Shown one piece after another: positions 1-7,714 of a stretch of DNA of 64,000 bases (positions are counted from its first letter, which is position 1; each line of letters opens with the position of its first letter). The position numbers and the translations under genes were made by a program. The stretch comes from JAKVAV01 sp047633195 (lineage in GTDB: Bacteria; Bacteroidota; Bacteroidia; Flavobacteriales_D; Cryomorphaceae). The DNA is taken from contig JBLIEU010000009.1 of NCBI GenBank assembly GCA_047633195.1, positions 1 through 64,000 of the forward strand, given 5' to 3'. The notes below the pieces were generated by a model. The model did no database searches and was not told where the DNA came from. It was given only the letters and a program-made list of their open reading frames with translations.

Positions 1-592
1 TGCGTATTTCGTCTCGGTATATTCCAATGAACTTAAGTGCCTCTTTGCCAATAGGCACGAGCCTTTCCTTATTTCCTTTTCCAATTACACGCAGGAATCC
101 CTCGTCTGGATAAATTCCAGATAGCTTTAGATTCACCAACTCACTCACGCGCAAACCAGAAGCATAGAGCGTTTCTAGCATTGCGCGGTTTCTGGCTCCT
201 TGAGGGTCGCTTAGATCAATGGATTCTAAAATGCGATTGATCTCTTCTCGGCTCAAAGTATCAGGAAGCTTTTGAGGTAGGCGAGGGGTTTCCAGAAGTT
301 CAGCGGGATTGTCTTCACGCAGATCTTCCATGATGAGGTAGCGAAAAAAGGCTTTTACACCTGAAACAAGGCGAGCTCGACTTCTAGGGTTAGGAGTGAT
401 TTGAGCCGAGTGATGCACAAATTCGGAGAGGTCTTGGTATTCAATCTTTAGGGCATTCACTGGTCTGTCTTCAGTGAAGTATTGCCTCAGTCTTGATACA
501 TCGTGGTTGTATGCATCAATACTGTTCTTACTCAGGCCTTTTTCAAGCCTGAGGTATGCTTCAAATCCTTTTGATAGGGAATACCAATCCAT
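1..592 (-). CDS. xerD: Tyrosine recombinase XerD (C-terminus cut by window edge)
   Basis: Site-specific recombinase of the phage-integrase family, which resolves chromosome dimers at dif with XerC. About 197 codons are visible, starting at an ATG at 592 (MDWYSLSKGFEAYLRLEKG). The N-terminal SAM-like core-binding domain contains RLVSGVKAFFRYL. The catalytic domain begins near LSREEINRILESI and shows the first active-site Arg in ASGLRVSEL and the catalytic Lys region GKGNKERLVPIG. The HxxR and Tyr parts lie outside the window. Divergent placement beside aroQ is typical of Bacteroidota xerD. No integron or phage genes adjoin, so a housekeeping role is inferred. XerC cannot be fully excluded. Confidence 0.9.
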   Translation of the reverse strand, partial: MDWYSLSKGFEAYLRLEKGLSKNSIDAYNHDVSRLRQYFTEDRPVNALKIEYQDLSEFVHHSAQITPNPRSRARLVSGVKAFFRYLIMEDLREDNPAELLETPRLPQKLPDTLSREEINRILESIDLSDPQGARNRAMLETLYASGLRVSELVNLKLSGIYPDEGFLRVIGKGNKERLVPIGKEALKFIGIYRDEIR

Positions 593-639
593 GATCGTTT
601 GAACTTTCGTAAATTTGGTTCAATTCAAACGTTATTAGA

Positions 640-1059
640 GTGAAAAGAATTTTAATTATCAACGGACCTAATTTGAATCTTTTGGGAAAGCGAGAGCCCG
701 TGCTTTACGGATCTGTCTCCTTTGAGGACTTTTTAGAAGTATTGAGATCTGAATATAGCTCTATTGACCTGGATTACATTCAGGAAAACGGTGAGGAAGA
801 ACTGATTAACGCCGTCCAAAAAGGAAGCCAATACGATGCGGTGATTTTCAATCCAGCTGCTTTCTCGCATACATCTATGGCAGTTGCTGATGCAGTTGCA
901 GCTATTGATACTCCCGTTATCGAAGTTCACATTTCAAACATCTTTGCCCGAGATGCCAATCGCTATCATTCGCATGTAAGCAAATATGCCGCAGCGATTG
1001 TAGTTGGTGCAGGTTTGGATGGTTACAGAATGGCTGTAGGTCAGGTATTTCGGTTCTGA
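640..1059 (+). CDS. aroQ: Type II 3-dehydroquinate dehydratase
   Basis: Converts 3-dehydroquinate to 3-dehydroshikimate, third step of the shikimate pathway, in the cytoplasm as a dodecamer. The 139-residue length is normal for the family. Visible signatures are GPNLNLLG (residues 9-16), the flexible-lid region with Tyr23 (KREPVLYG), NPAAFSHTS, and EVHISNIFARDANRYHSH containing the catalytic His. The start is a GTG; a TAAATTTG element (610-617) lies 22 nt upstream of it. The 3' end overlaps the convergent glycosyltransferase gene by 19 bp. Confidence 0.96.
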   Translation: MKRILIINGPNLNLLGKREPVLYGSVSFEDFLEVLRSEYSSIDLDYIQENGEEELINAVQKGSQYDAVIFNPAAFSHTSMAVADAVAAIDTPVIEVHISNIFARDANRYHSHVSKYAAAIVVGAGLDGYRMAVGQVFRF

Positions 1060-2087
1060 CGGACAAATAAATGAGTAGCTAGCGCACCAAAAACCTTTTT
1101 CTTGTCTTTGAAGTAATCTTGCACGATACTCCCTTTATATAGCCCCGTTCGATTAGTATCGTGAGACTTTTCCTTCCAATACTTTCTCTCCTTCAGCAAA
1201 CGACTCAAATTGGAATAAAAGTGCAAATGAGCCCTCACAACGGCAAAGAAGTGCTTTGGTCCTGATGTGATGAGCATATAGCCTGCTGCCGCTGCATCAA
1301 AGATCATGCGCTTAAAAATTTTGCGGAAAAGCGAATTCTTGTAATCGTTCTTGACTATTATAGATAGGTTATTCCTGAAATTTAAATAAGTCTTCTTAGG
1401 GTTTGTGGCAGCTAGAGTGCCACCTCCTAAGTGATAAACCGTTGATTCTGGAAAGCAATAAATGCGATGCCCTTGATTCTTTAGTCGCCAGCAAAGATCA
1501 ATTTCCTCCATGTGTGCAAAAAGTGTTTCATCGAACCCTTCTACTTCGTGAAAAGACGAAGACCGAATAAGGAGACAAGCACCCGAGGCCCAAAAAACTT
1601 CTCTTTGATCATCATGCTGTCCAATGTCTCTTTCGGTGAAGTCAAAAAGGCGTCCTCGACAAAAAGGGTAGGCGTTCTTGTCCAAAAATCCGCCAGAAGC
1701 TCCTGCATATTCGAAATACTTTCGATTTTCTACTGCCCGAATTTTTGGCTGACAAGCCGTTACTTCTGGCCTGCTTTCCATTTCAGACAATAGTGGCTCT
1801 AACCATCCTTGAGTGACTTCCACATCACTGTTGAGAAGCACATAAATGTCGGCATTCACCTGTTTTAGTGCTTCGTTATACCCTCCAGCAAAACCGTAAT
1901 TCTGAGGAAGTTGGATTAGCCTGACATCGGGAAACTCTGACTGAAGAAAAATGATGGAGCCGTCAGTGCTACCATTATCAGCTACGATAACATCCACATC
2001 CTTTGGGTTGTGTTCAACCACAAAAGGTAAAAAACGGCGGAGGTGAGCCTCGCCGTTGTAATTCAAAATAACGATTGCGGTTTTCAA
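1041..2087 (-). CDS. Family 2 glycosyltransferase
   Basis: GT-A fold glycosyltransferase, 348 residues. The N-terminus reads TAIVILNYNGEAHLRRFL, followed by the nucleotide-sugar motif VIVADNGSTDGS and the DxD-like metal site LLNSDVEV. FDETLFAHMEEIDLCWRLK is typical of the rhamnosyl/dTDP-sugar transferase subgroup. No membrane segment is obvious, so it is probably a cytoplasmic or peripheral enzyme of cell-surface glycan synthesis; the acceptor is unknown. The start is a TTG with AAGG just upstream. It lies 18 bp after the GWxTD gene on the same strand, suggesting co-transcription. Confidence 0.9.
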   Translation of the reverse strand: MKTAIVILNYNGEAHLRRFLPFVVEHNPKDVDVIVADNGSTDGSIIFLQSEFPDVRLIQLPQNYGFAGGYNEALKQVNADIYVLLNSDVEVTQGWLEPLLSEMESRPEVTACQPKIRAVENRKYFEYAGASGGFLDKNAYPFCRGRLFDFTERDIGQHDDQREVFWASGACLLIRSSSFHEVEGFDETLFAHMEEIDLCWRLKNQGHRIYCFPESTVYHLGGGTLAATNPKKTYLNFRNNLSIIVKNDYKNSLFRKIFKRMIFDAAAAGYMLITSGPKHFFAVVRAHLHFYSNLSRLLKERKYWKEKSHDTNRTGLYKGSIVQDYFKDKKKVFGALATHLFVRQNRNT

Positions 2088-2105
2088 TGCCTTAGTGCCG
2101 CAAAT

Positions 2106-3590
2106 CTAACGTGGATTATCGAAAAAGTCGTCAACCCGCCCTCCAAAATGGTCTTTACCGCTGTCTTGATCAATATTATTCATTGGTGTATTTCTCTGTT
2201 CCAATAGCATGCGCCATTGAGGGTTATTGATTTCTCCTCGTATTCCCTCAGCATGGAGTAGCTGGTAATCCACTGCCATAAGAGTCGGATCGTAAAAAAC
2301 GAATCGAACATTATTGAACTGGCCTGTCTTGTAGTACCTCCAAATCTGATAAGGATAAGAGGAGGGTTCATTTGCTCGGTCAGTCAAATCATTTGGTGGG
2401 CCATATTGTAAATAGACTCTTCCTCGATCTGTTTCGAATCCTTGTTTATTGATGGAGCCAAACTCTTCGTTTACAAAATCTACCTTCTCTTTGTAGACTA
2501 GCCACGAGTATTCTCCATCGCCAGGAGTGCGACTTTCCCAGAAGGCGTACATAAAACTTCGCAGGTATTTTAGTTCACTCTTTTCGAATTCTCTGAAGCT
2601 ATTGGACAGCATAGCCTTTTCTTGGCCAGTTGCTATAGGTCGCACTGAGTGAACGTAGTCGTAAATTGAGGCCTTTGTTTCAAACTTGGAAACCCAAGTC
2701 AATGCTATATCCTCGCCTTCCATAAGGCTCAACACATCAACCGCTGCTTTTTTGTCTCGTTTGATTTCGTGCTCCACTTTTGCAAAGAGCTCGTTTTCTC
2801 TGGTTCGGGCTTCCAGTACAATCACGTATTCTCCTTGACTCACGTCTGCAAGGGATAGTGTTGTAAGTATGGGAATAACAGAGCCCGAATTGCGTCGCAT
2901 ATATTTCCGTGTACTCTCCACTGGCTTAGAGCTATCAGCATCGGCTATGTAAGCGGTCAATAGGAACATCTCACCCTCTTCCAGTTCTAGATCTGTGCCA
3001 TAAAGTTCAGTGTATACAACAACTTCCTTCATCTCGGGCTTTAGGATTGAATCCGAAACCATAGGCAGTAGATCATAACCTGATTTAGAAAGGAGGCCTG
3101 GTTCGACGGTTTTCTTGAAGGCTGAAACCAATTCTATATCAGAAAAGAAAGTTCCTGTAGGGATTTCAGGAACTTCTATGTTCACAGTCGCTAAAGTTGA
3201 GGCAGATTCTTCACTGGCATTGAGGTCTTTTAATTCAATTTCAATTTCGTACTTGCCAGAAGGCACTGCAAAACGCTGCACATCAATAAAGTCGACAATA
3301 TTTCCCTGGGACATGATGGGGGACATGAGGCTTTTTTTGTCGTATGTAATAATCTGTCCGTTTTTCTTGAAAATAATGGTCATCTCGACTTCGCCTTGAA
3401 AAGCATCTTCTTCTTCGGAAAGTTTCATCAGGTTGATGGATTTGCCATAGATGTCAAAGTAGGTTTCAACCACAGGACCTTTGCCCGGAACGTAGAAAAT
3501 CTTGTGATTAAAGACGGCGTAGGGCACCGAAAGAGCTTGAATTGAAAGTAAAATGAGTGGAATTAAAAAAAGTTTTTGCGCTCCTTTCAT
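2106..3590 (-). CDS. GWxTD domain-containing secreted protein
   Basis: 494-residue exported protein with a signal peptide (MKGAQKLFLIPLILLSIQALS). The C-terminal third carries the Bacteroidota GWxTD signature as GFETDRGRVYLQYGPP, with Phe in place of the usual Trp, followed by the family's YQIWRYYKTG and VRFVFYDP stretches. The N-terminal part looks like repeated beta-sandwich domains. The biochemical role of the family is not established; the protein probably sits in the periplasm or cell envelope. It is first in a two-gene run with the downstream GT2. Confidence 0.85.
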   Translation of the reverse strand: MKGAQKLFLIPLILLSIQALSVPYAVFNHKIFYVPGKGPVVETYFDIYGKSINLMKLSEEEDAFQGEVEMTIIFKKNGQIITYDKKSLMSPIMSQGNIVDFIDVQRFAVPSGKYEIEIELKDLNASEESASTLATVNIEVPEIPTGTFFSDIELVSAFKKTVEPGLLSKSGYDLLPMVSDSILKPEMKEVVVYTELYGTDLELEEGEMFLLTAYIADADSSKPVESTRKYMRRNSGSVIPILTTLSLADVSQGEYVIVLEARTRENELFAKVEHEIKRDKKAAVDVLSLMEGEDIALTWVSKFETKASIYDYVHSVRPIATGQEKAMLSNSFREFEKSELKYLRSFMYAFWESRTPGDGEYSWLVYKEKVDFVNEEFGSINKQGFETDRGRVYLQYGPPNDLTDRANEPSSYPYQIWRYYKTGQFNNVRFVFYDPTLMAVDYQLLHAEGIRGEINNPQWRMLLEQRNTPMNNIDQDSGKDHFGGRVDDFFDNPR

Positions 3591-3710
3591 GTGCGTTGTT
3601 GATTGTAACAGGTGAAGTTACGAAAATGCGTAGGAGATAGTGATGCAAAATATCTTGATAAATTGACATCTCACTCTTGCTTGATTTAACAAAAGGTTTA
3701 CTTTTGCGAC

Positions 3711-3795
3711 GGAGAATTGGCAGAGTGGTCGATTGCACTGGTCTTGAAAACCAGCGTACCGCAAGGTACCGGGGGTTCGAATCCCTCATTCTCCG
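3711..3795 (+). tRNA. tRNA-Ser (anticodon UGA)
   Basis: 85-nt class II tRNA. The acceptor stem GGAGAAT (3711-3717) pairs with ATTCTCC (3788-3794), with discriminator G3795. The anticodon stem CTGGT/ACCAG encloses the loop CTTGAAA, giving anticodon TGA at 3745-3747. The long variable arm (GCGTACCGCAAGGTACCG region) and the T-loop GGTTCGAATCC are clear. CCA is not encoded. Confidence 0.97.
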
Positions 3796-3808
3796 CAAGC
3801 GATACGAG

Positions 3809-3842
3809 AACCCGCCCCAACGCAAGTTGAGGCGGGTTTTTT
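3809..3842 (+). terminator. Intrinsic terminator of tRNA-Ser
   Basis: A strong GC-rich hairpin, AACCCGCC..CAAC-GCAA-GTTG..GGCGGGTT, followed by a T run, begins 14 nt after the tRNA. It should terminate the tRNA transcript. Confidence 0.9.
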
Positions 3843-4272
3843 GCTTTCAGAAGCCCCGAGCTTGCTCGAAAGTGTACAAAAATTAAAAAACTCGCATTTA
3901 GGCGATAGCCTGAAGAATTTTGCGTGTGATGGATGCTCTCCTCCTTAGGAGGAGAGAATCGCATCGCAAGAAAGATTTGAAAAGAATTTGAATCAGAAGC
4001 CTCGAGCTTGCTCGTAAGGTTTCAGAAAGCAAAAAGCCCTCACTTATCCCGAGGCCAAGCAGGCTTCGTGTTGATGTAGGTTCCTCCTTATTAGGCGTTA
4101 TCACTCCGATGACAGGGAGGGGTGAATCCCAATTTCGGAGACATAAGAAAGAAGTACTATTGAATTAGGTGATGCTGCAAACAGGATACTCCAGCGTCAA
4201 GATGACGAGTAAATACATCAAACAAGCCAGTACAAGGAGAGTGAAAGCAATTGCGGAAATGAAGCCAGGTGT
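3843..4272. other. Gene-free stretch after tRNA-Ser
   Basis: No credible gene in about 430 bases. It holds two diverged copies of a repeat (separate entry), a perfect hairpin CTCTCCTCC-TTA-GGAGGAGAG at 3936-3956, and a looser hairpin bounded by CTCCGA and TCGGAG near 4106-4142. Short open frames here have no coding character. Confidence 0.6.
3848..4105. repeat. Diverged tandem repeat, two copies
   Basis: Copy 1 starts at 3848 (CAGAAGCCCCGAGCTTGCTCG) and copy 2 at 3994 (CAGAAGCCTCGAGCTTGCTCG), 146 bp apart. A second block also matches: GTGTGATG...TCCTCCTTA in copy 1 against GTGTTGATG...TCCTCCTTA in copy 2. Each opening block contains the small dyad CGAGC-TT-GCTCG. The middle is poorly conserved, so this is either an old duplication or two members of a dispersed family. 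Confidence 0.5.
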
Positions 4273-4811
4273 TTAATCGTAAGGAAAAGACTGCAACTCG
4301 CGTCCAGCTTTTGCGAACTTGGATACGCCTGATAGAGAAACACCTGTTCCAACCAAAATCCCACCAGCACCGATTATCAGACCAAAGTTAGAATCTGAAC
4401 CAGAGACGGCTCCTATAAAAACACCAGAAAGAACTGTAATTATCAGTCCACTGAATATCTGCCGCGTTCCTTTTCCAGAAAAATGCCAGCAGAGTAAATA
4501 TGATTCTTTTGTTTTTCAGAGACTCCTGCAGCCATGAATTCAGGCTGGCGTTTCATGATAGATTCCTCAACGGGCTCTTCTGTGCTATAGCGATCAGCCC
4601 TCTCGTTGAAATCCCATTTCCCGTTTCGGTAAATGGAAGAGGCGGAGGTGAACATCATTTTCGAAGCCTTTCCGTCGATTGTAAACTGGATAAAATTCTC
4701 GTCGACATTAAGAATGGTGCACTCTAAGGTGTCATTGCTCAGGGTTACAATTCTGTCTTGAGCCGAAAGACTTATCGAGAAAAGTAGAAAAAAGGGAATT
4801 AAGTATTTCAT
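4273..4811 (-). pseudogene. Small secreted/membrane protein with a frameshift
   Basis: The frame from the ATG at 4811 encodes a signal peptide (MKYLIPFFLLFSISLSAQ) and a short domain (IVTLSNDTLECTILNVDENF), then runs out of frame after IYSAGIF at the five-base A/T run 4479-4483. One additional base there restores a continuous protein: SGKGTRQIFSGLIITVLSGV, then a Gly-rich hydrophobic region, ending GRELQSFPYD at 4273. The restored protein of about 180 residues resembles Bacteroidota proteins with an exported N-domain and a C-terminal membrane hairpin. A sequencing error in the homopolymer is as likely as true inactivation. Function unknown. Confidence 0.6.
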
Positions 4812-5060
4812 CTTTTTTCGTTTTAGTGTGATGAAAATAATCAATCCTACCGAAACACCACTTGACTCTCTGCCTGATTGTGATCCTTGATCAACTCGCA
4901 ACAGTTCTCTCCGTCTTAAGTGGAACCCCTTCGATCAAAACATCATACAGAATGGGGGTGGTAGGTTGAAGTAGACATTTATAAACTTAACTGTCAACAT
5001 GTTAACCAATTAGTGTTATTCCACGTATCCTACTACAGAATAAAATCTCTACCACGGTCA

Positions 5061-5516
5061 ATGATTCAAACATCTCTATCATCCAAAACTATACTGCGGT
5101 CGACCATTTCGTCTCCTCAGGCTTTCATCAATACGCTGGTGGCAATTTCATTTAGTGATGGTGATGTATCGGCTTTGGCATTGGCGTTGATAAACCAGAA
5201 GCTGGCGTGTAAGGATTTTCTGCTTGATCAAAATTTGCCTTACTGCCTCAGCAAAGCTGTTGACCTATCAAAAGAACTTGGCTCCGAGGGTGCCATTCTT
5301 GCTAGTACCCGCGCCGTAAGTAAAGACGCGACACTTTGTTGTTTTGCCAATGCCGTTCACTTGTCTTTTTTGATTACAGGAATAGATTCCGAGAAGGGAA
5401 AACTAATAAACTGCCTCATGGAGGAATGGACGATTGACTACGAAAGTTATCGCATGATCCTCGAAACGGTTAAGTTGATGGACGGCAAGGACTTTAAGAT
5501 CGCCGTCAAATTTTGA
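5061..5516 (+). CDS. Uncharacterised protein, weakly TerB-like
   Basis: About 151 residues from the ATG at 5061 (MIQTSLSSKTILRST); an in-frame start at 5013 is also possible but adds an unlikely basic extension. Helical, with FINTLVAISFSDGDVSALAL near the N-terminus and ITGIDSEKGKLINCLMEEW later. The acidic DGD/DSE turns and helix spacing recall TerB-type domains, but no motif is decisive. No signal peptide. Stands alone between minus-strand genes in the orphan patch after tRNA-Ser. Confidence 0.55.
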   Translation: MIQTSLSSKTILRSTISSPQAFINTLVAISFSDGDVSALALALINQKLACKDFLLDQNLPYCLSKAVDLSKELGSEGAILASTRAVSKDATLCCFANAVHLSFLITGIDSEKGKLINCLMEEWTIDYESYRMILETVKLMDGKDFKIAVKF

Positions 5517-5543
5517 GTAATTAAGAAATAATTATTTCAGAAG

Positions 5544-5774
5544 TTAAGCCAAATATACCCCTTGATCTTCGACGCTGACGTTGTGCCCCTTTTCCTGCAG
5601 ACTCTGTTTTAATTCGGCCCCTAATTCTCGATGGGCATCCAATTCGAAATAGAAATTATCATTTTCCATGTCCCGCTTTGGCTTCTCGACATCTTCAAAG
5701 AGGGTCATAACATCTTCCGTGGCTTCAAGCATAGAAGTGTCGGTAGGAGGAGTGTGAAATATTAGGTGAATCAT
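5544..5774 (-). CDS. Small hypothetical protein (76 aa)
   Basis: MIHLIFHTPPTDTSMLEATE, acidic, ending KGHNVSVEDQGVYLA. No transmembrane segment or recognised domain. ATG start. Codon use looks like real coding sequence, and it lies 27 bp from the convergent gene upstream on the map. Function unknown. Confidence 0.5.
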   Translation of the reverse strand: MIHLIFHTPPTDTSMLEATEDVMTLFEDVEKPKRDMENDNFYFELDAHRELGAELKQSLQEKGHNVSVEDQGVYLA

Positions 5775-5861
5775 AAGTATTTGTTAGGCGGTTTGAATAC
5801 GACCACTAGTCACTTAATCTTAAACTCTAAAAACCAAGAAAATATTTGATTCAAAGTGAAT

Positions 5862-6101
5862 CTAAACGAGATGAACCTCTCTTAAATCTTTTCGAAGTGA
5901 GCTCTTCATCATTTTATCATTACTCAATTCAGAGATGACAATATTGAGGTCTGCTAAACTTAAATTGGAGCAGAATGTGATGGTGAGGTGAGGACAAATC
6001 TTATTGGATTTTGTTCTGATTTGCCAAACTTTATCTCCGGCTCTTTGAAAGAATGATCTGGCTTCTGCCACAGATTTTGAACGAACTTGATAGTTGGCCA
6101 T
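5862..6101 (-). CDS. Small hypothetical protein (79 aa)
   Basis: MANYQVRSKSVAEARSFFQR, basic and soluble, with two Cys (KICPHLTITFC). ATG start. No recognised domain; it neighbours another orphan of the same strand. About 220 bp of sequence without visible features separates it from the nuclease gene. Confidence 0.45.
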   Translation of the reverse strand: MANYQVRSKSVAEARSFFQRAGDKVWQIRTKSNKICPHLTITFCSNLSLADLNIVISELSNDKMMKSSLRKDLREVHLV

Positions 6102-6325
6102 AATTTTCAGTGTTGTTGTTGGAGGAGGAAAATTAGTTCATTTCAAGTACTATGTCAAGCGCGGTTTTGTTGGTGGGTTAAAACCAGTGGGTAACACCGT
6201 TGGAGATATGAACTATCAAAAAGACGTGACTAAGACCACGCGGTTGTTAGTTGAATTGAACTGTTTTTGAAATAGTCGGATTGACAGACGGCCGCAAAAA
6301 AGATATCTCAAACCAAAGGACTTGG

Positions 6326-7576
6326 TCAGAATCCTTCTTCGAGAAAAATAACTTGCTTTTCGTTGACGAGGTTCATTTGCATCACCCCATCACGTCGAGT
6401 CACTTGACCCTTGGCGCAAACTTTTTTCCCCATAAAGTCCTGCTCAGGAGAATAGCTAAAGTTGGCTTGATTTCTAGCCCAGATGGTAAGAGTGAATACC
6501 GTATTGGGAAATTTCTTATCGAGGTTGACAAAGACATTGTCGTTTTTCGATTTGAAAGTGCTCACGACTGTTCCACAAACTTCTACCTTCTTTTTTGAGT
6601 CAATGAATTCATAGGCTTGTAGGGTATTGTATCGATTGTCACCCAGCTTTGATGCCGAAAGTACCGGTACATCTCCACGTTGGTCTTGTGGTAGCCAAGC
6701 AAGATAGTCGCTATTGCTCTCTATCTTTTCTTCAATCTCATCGGGAATTCCCGAGAAGAAGTCTAAGCCTGTTATTTTTTCAATCTCGTTGACACTTAAG
6801 GAATAAGCTTCAATGGGTTTTTCACAAAGTTCATTCGGCATCAAGAAACCTATCGCAGGACCGTTTTTAAGATCTAACGCTACTTTGTAATGATACTCGG
6901 GAAGGCTCATGCCGTTGATGCTCTGTTCTACTTTTGGCAAGTCATCACTCAACACGGGGCCCGTTACTACATAAAGATCTACTTTGTTCTCTACGGCATA
7001 CTCCCTAATATATGATTCCAATTCAGCCCAAGCTCCGCGATTAAAATCAGGGTGCTGAGGAGTCATGTTGGAGTAGAAGTACGATTCGGAGAGCGCTTGT
7101 TGGCTCCAGCGAAAATCAGCAGAAGGAGCTAAGTGGCCCCGATCGTAGCCATATCCGTCGTATTCCCATTCGCCAGCGTTGTCTTTTGATTTCAAAAAAT
7201 AATCAGCTTCTTCTGACGATCCTGAACTTACCATTTCGTCGATTCGAAAATCATTTGTTCTTGATGTTCGACCTTCAGCCACATCATCGAGAATGATATG
7301 TGCCACCCATCTGGCCATTTCGTGCTCTTCTGAATAACTCAAAGCCAAAGCGCTATGCTTGACCAATTCACCGTCACTGCTCGGCCAGCCCATTACCTCT
7401 AGCCTTTCGGCAATACCGAGTAGTTTGAGTGAGTCGACTTTTTGAGTCAACAGTAGGACTTCCTCATTTTTGTTGGTGATTGAAGTTTCCAGTGAACTGA
7501 TACTTTCCTCGATACTCGCTTGCGCGAGTGATGATATACAGAAGGTTAGGCTACAAAACACTACAATAATTCTCAT
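6326..7576 (-). CDS. Secreted DNA/RNA non-specific endonuclease (NUC1 family) with extra C-terminal domain
   Basis: 416 residues with a signal peptide (MRIIVVFCSLTFCISSLAQA). A short helical segment with heptad character (residues ~22-52) precedes the nuclease domain. The catalytic signature is YDRGHLAPSADFRW, with the His general base, followed by FYSNMTPQHPDFNRGAWAEL carrying the metal-binding Asn. The C-terminal ~90 residues (KVEVCGTVVSTFKSKNDNVF ... GKKVCAKGQVTRRDGVMQM) have the look of an OB-fold nucleic-acid-binding domain, which is inference. Probably degrades extracellular nucleic acid. The ATG lies 4 nt after a TATCTTTG element. Confidence 0.88.
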   Translation of the reverse strand: MRIIVVFCSLTFCISSLAQASIEESISSLETSITNKNEEVLLLTQKVDSLKLLGIAERLEVMGWPSSDGELVKHSALALSYSEEHEMARWVAHIILDDVAEGRTSRTNDFRIDEMVSSGSSEEADYFLKSKDNAGEWEYDGYGYDRGHLAPSADFRWSQQALSESYFYSNMTPQHPDFNRGAWAELESYIREYAVENKVDLYVVTGPVLSDDLPKVEQSINGMSLPEYHYKVALDLKNGPAIGFLMPNELCEKPIEAYSLSVNEIEKITGLDFFSGIPDEIEEKIESNSDYLAWLPQDQRGDVPVLSASKLGDNRYNTLQAYEFIDSKKKVEVCGTVVSTFKSKNDNVFVNLDKKFPNTVFTLTIWARNQANFSYSPEQDFMGKKVCAKGQVTRRDGVMQMNLVNEKQVIFLEEGF

Positions 7577-7580
7577 ACGC

Positions 7581-7588
7581 CAAAGATA
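7581..7588 (-). promoter_or_regulatory. -7 promoter element of the nuclease gene (probably leaderless)
   Basis: TATCTTTG on the minus strand, followed by GCGT and then the ATG at 7576. It matches the Bacteroidota -7 consensus TAnnTTTG, placing the transcript start at or next to the start codon. No TTG lies at the proper -33 distance. Confidence 0.5.
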
Positions 7589-7666
7589 GTTTCATGTCTC
7601 ATGCTTTGGTCTTCTATCAAAAGAAGTTATCAAAACGAGATTCAAAGTTTTTGCGATTTATTAAAG

Positions 7667-7692
7667 TTAGATGTATCTAACAATTATATTTG
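7667..7692 (+). promoter_or_regulatory. Perfect dyad operator and -7 element of the TonB receptor gene
   Basis: TTAGATGTATCTAA (7667-7680) is a perfect inverted repeat, TTAGAT-GT-ATCTAA. It ends 4 nt before a TATATTTG -7 element (7685-7692), which is 22 nt ahead of the ATG. A protein bound there would block polymerase. The TTAG..CTAA arms resemble sites of DtxR/MntR-type metal repressors; assignment to any regulator is inference. Confidence 0.55.
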
Positions 7693-7714
7693 CACTCTCT
7701 AAAAACCAAGATTA

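Noticed and set aside
4319..4537. 72-codon plus-strand frame
   Set aside because: It is the complement of the frameshifted minus-strand gene, whose hydrophobic Gly-rich C-terminus explains the lack of stops.
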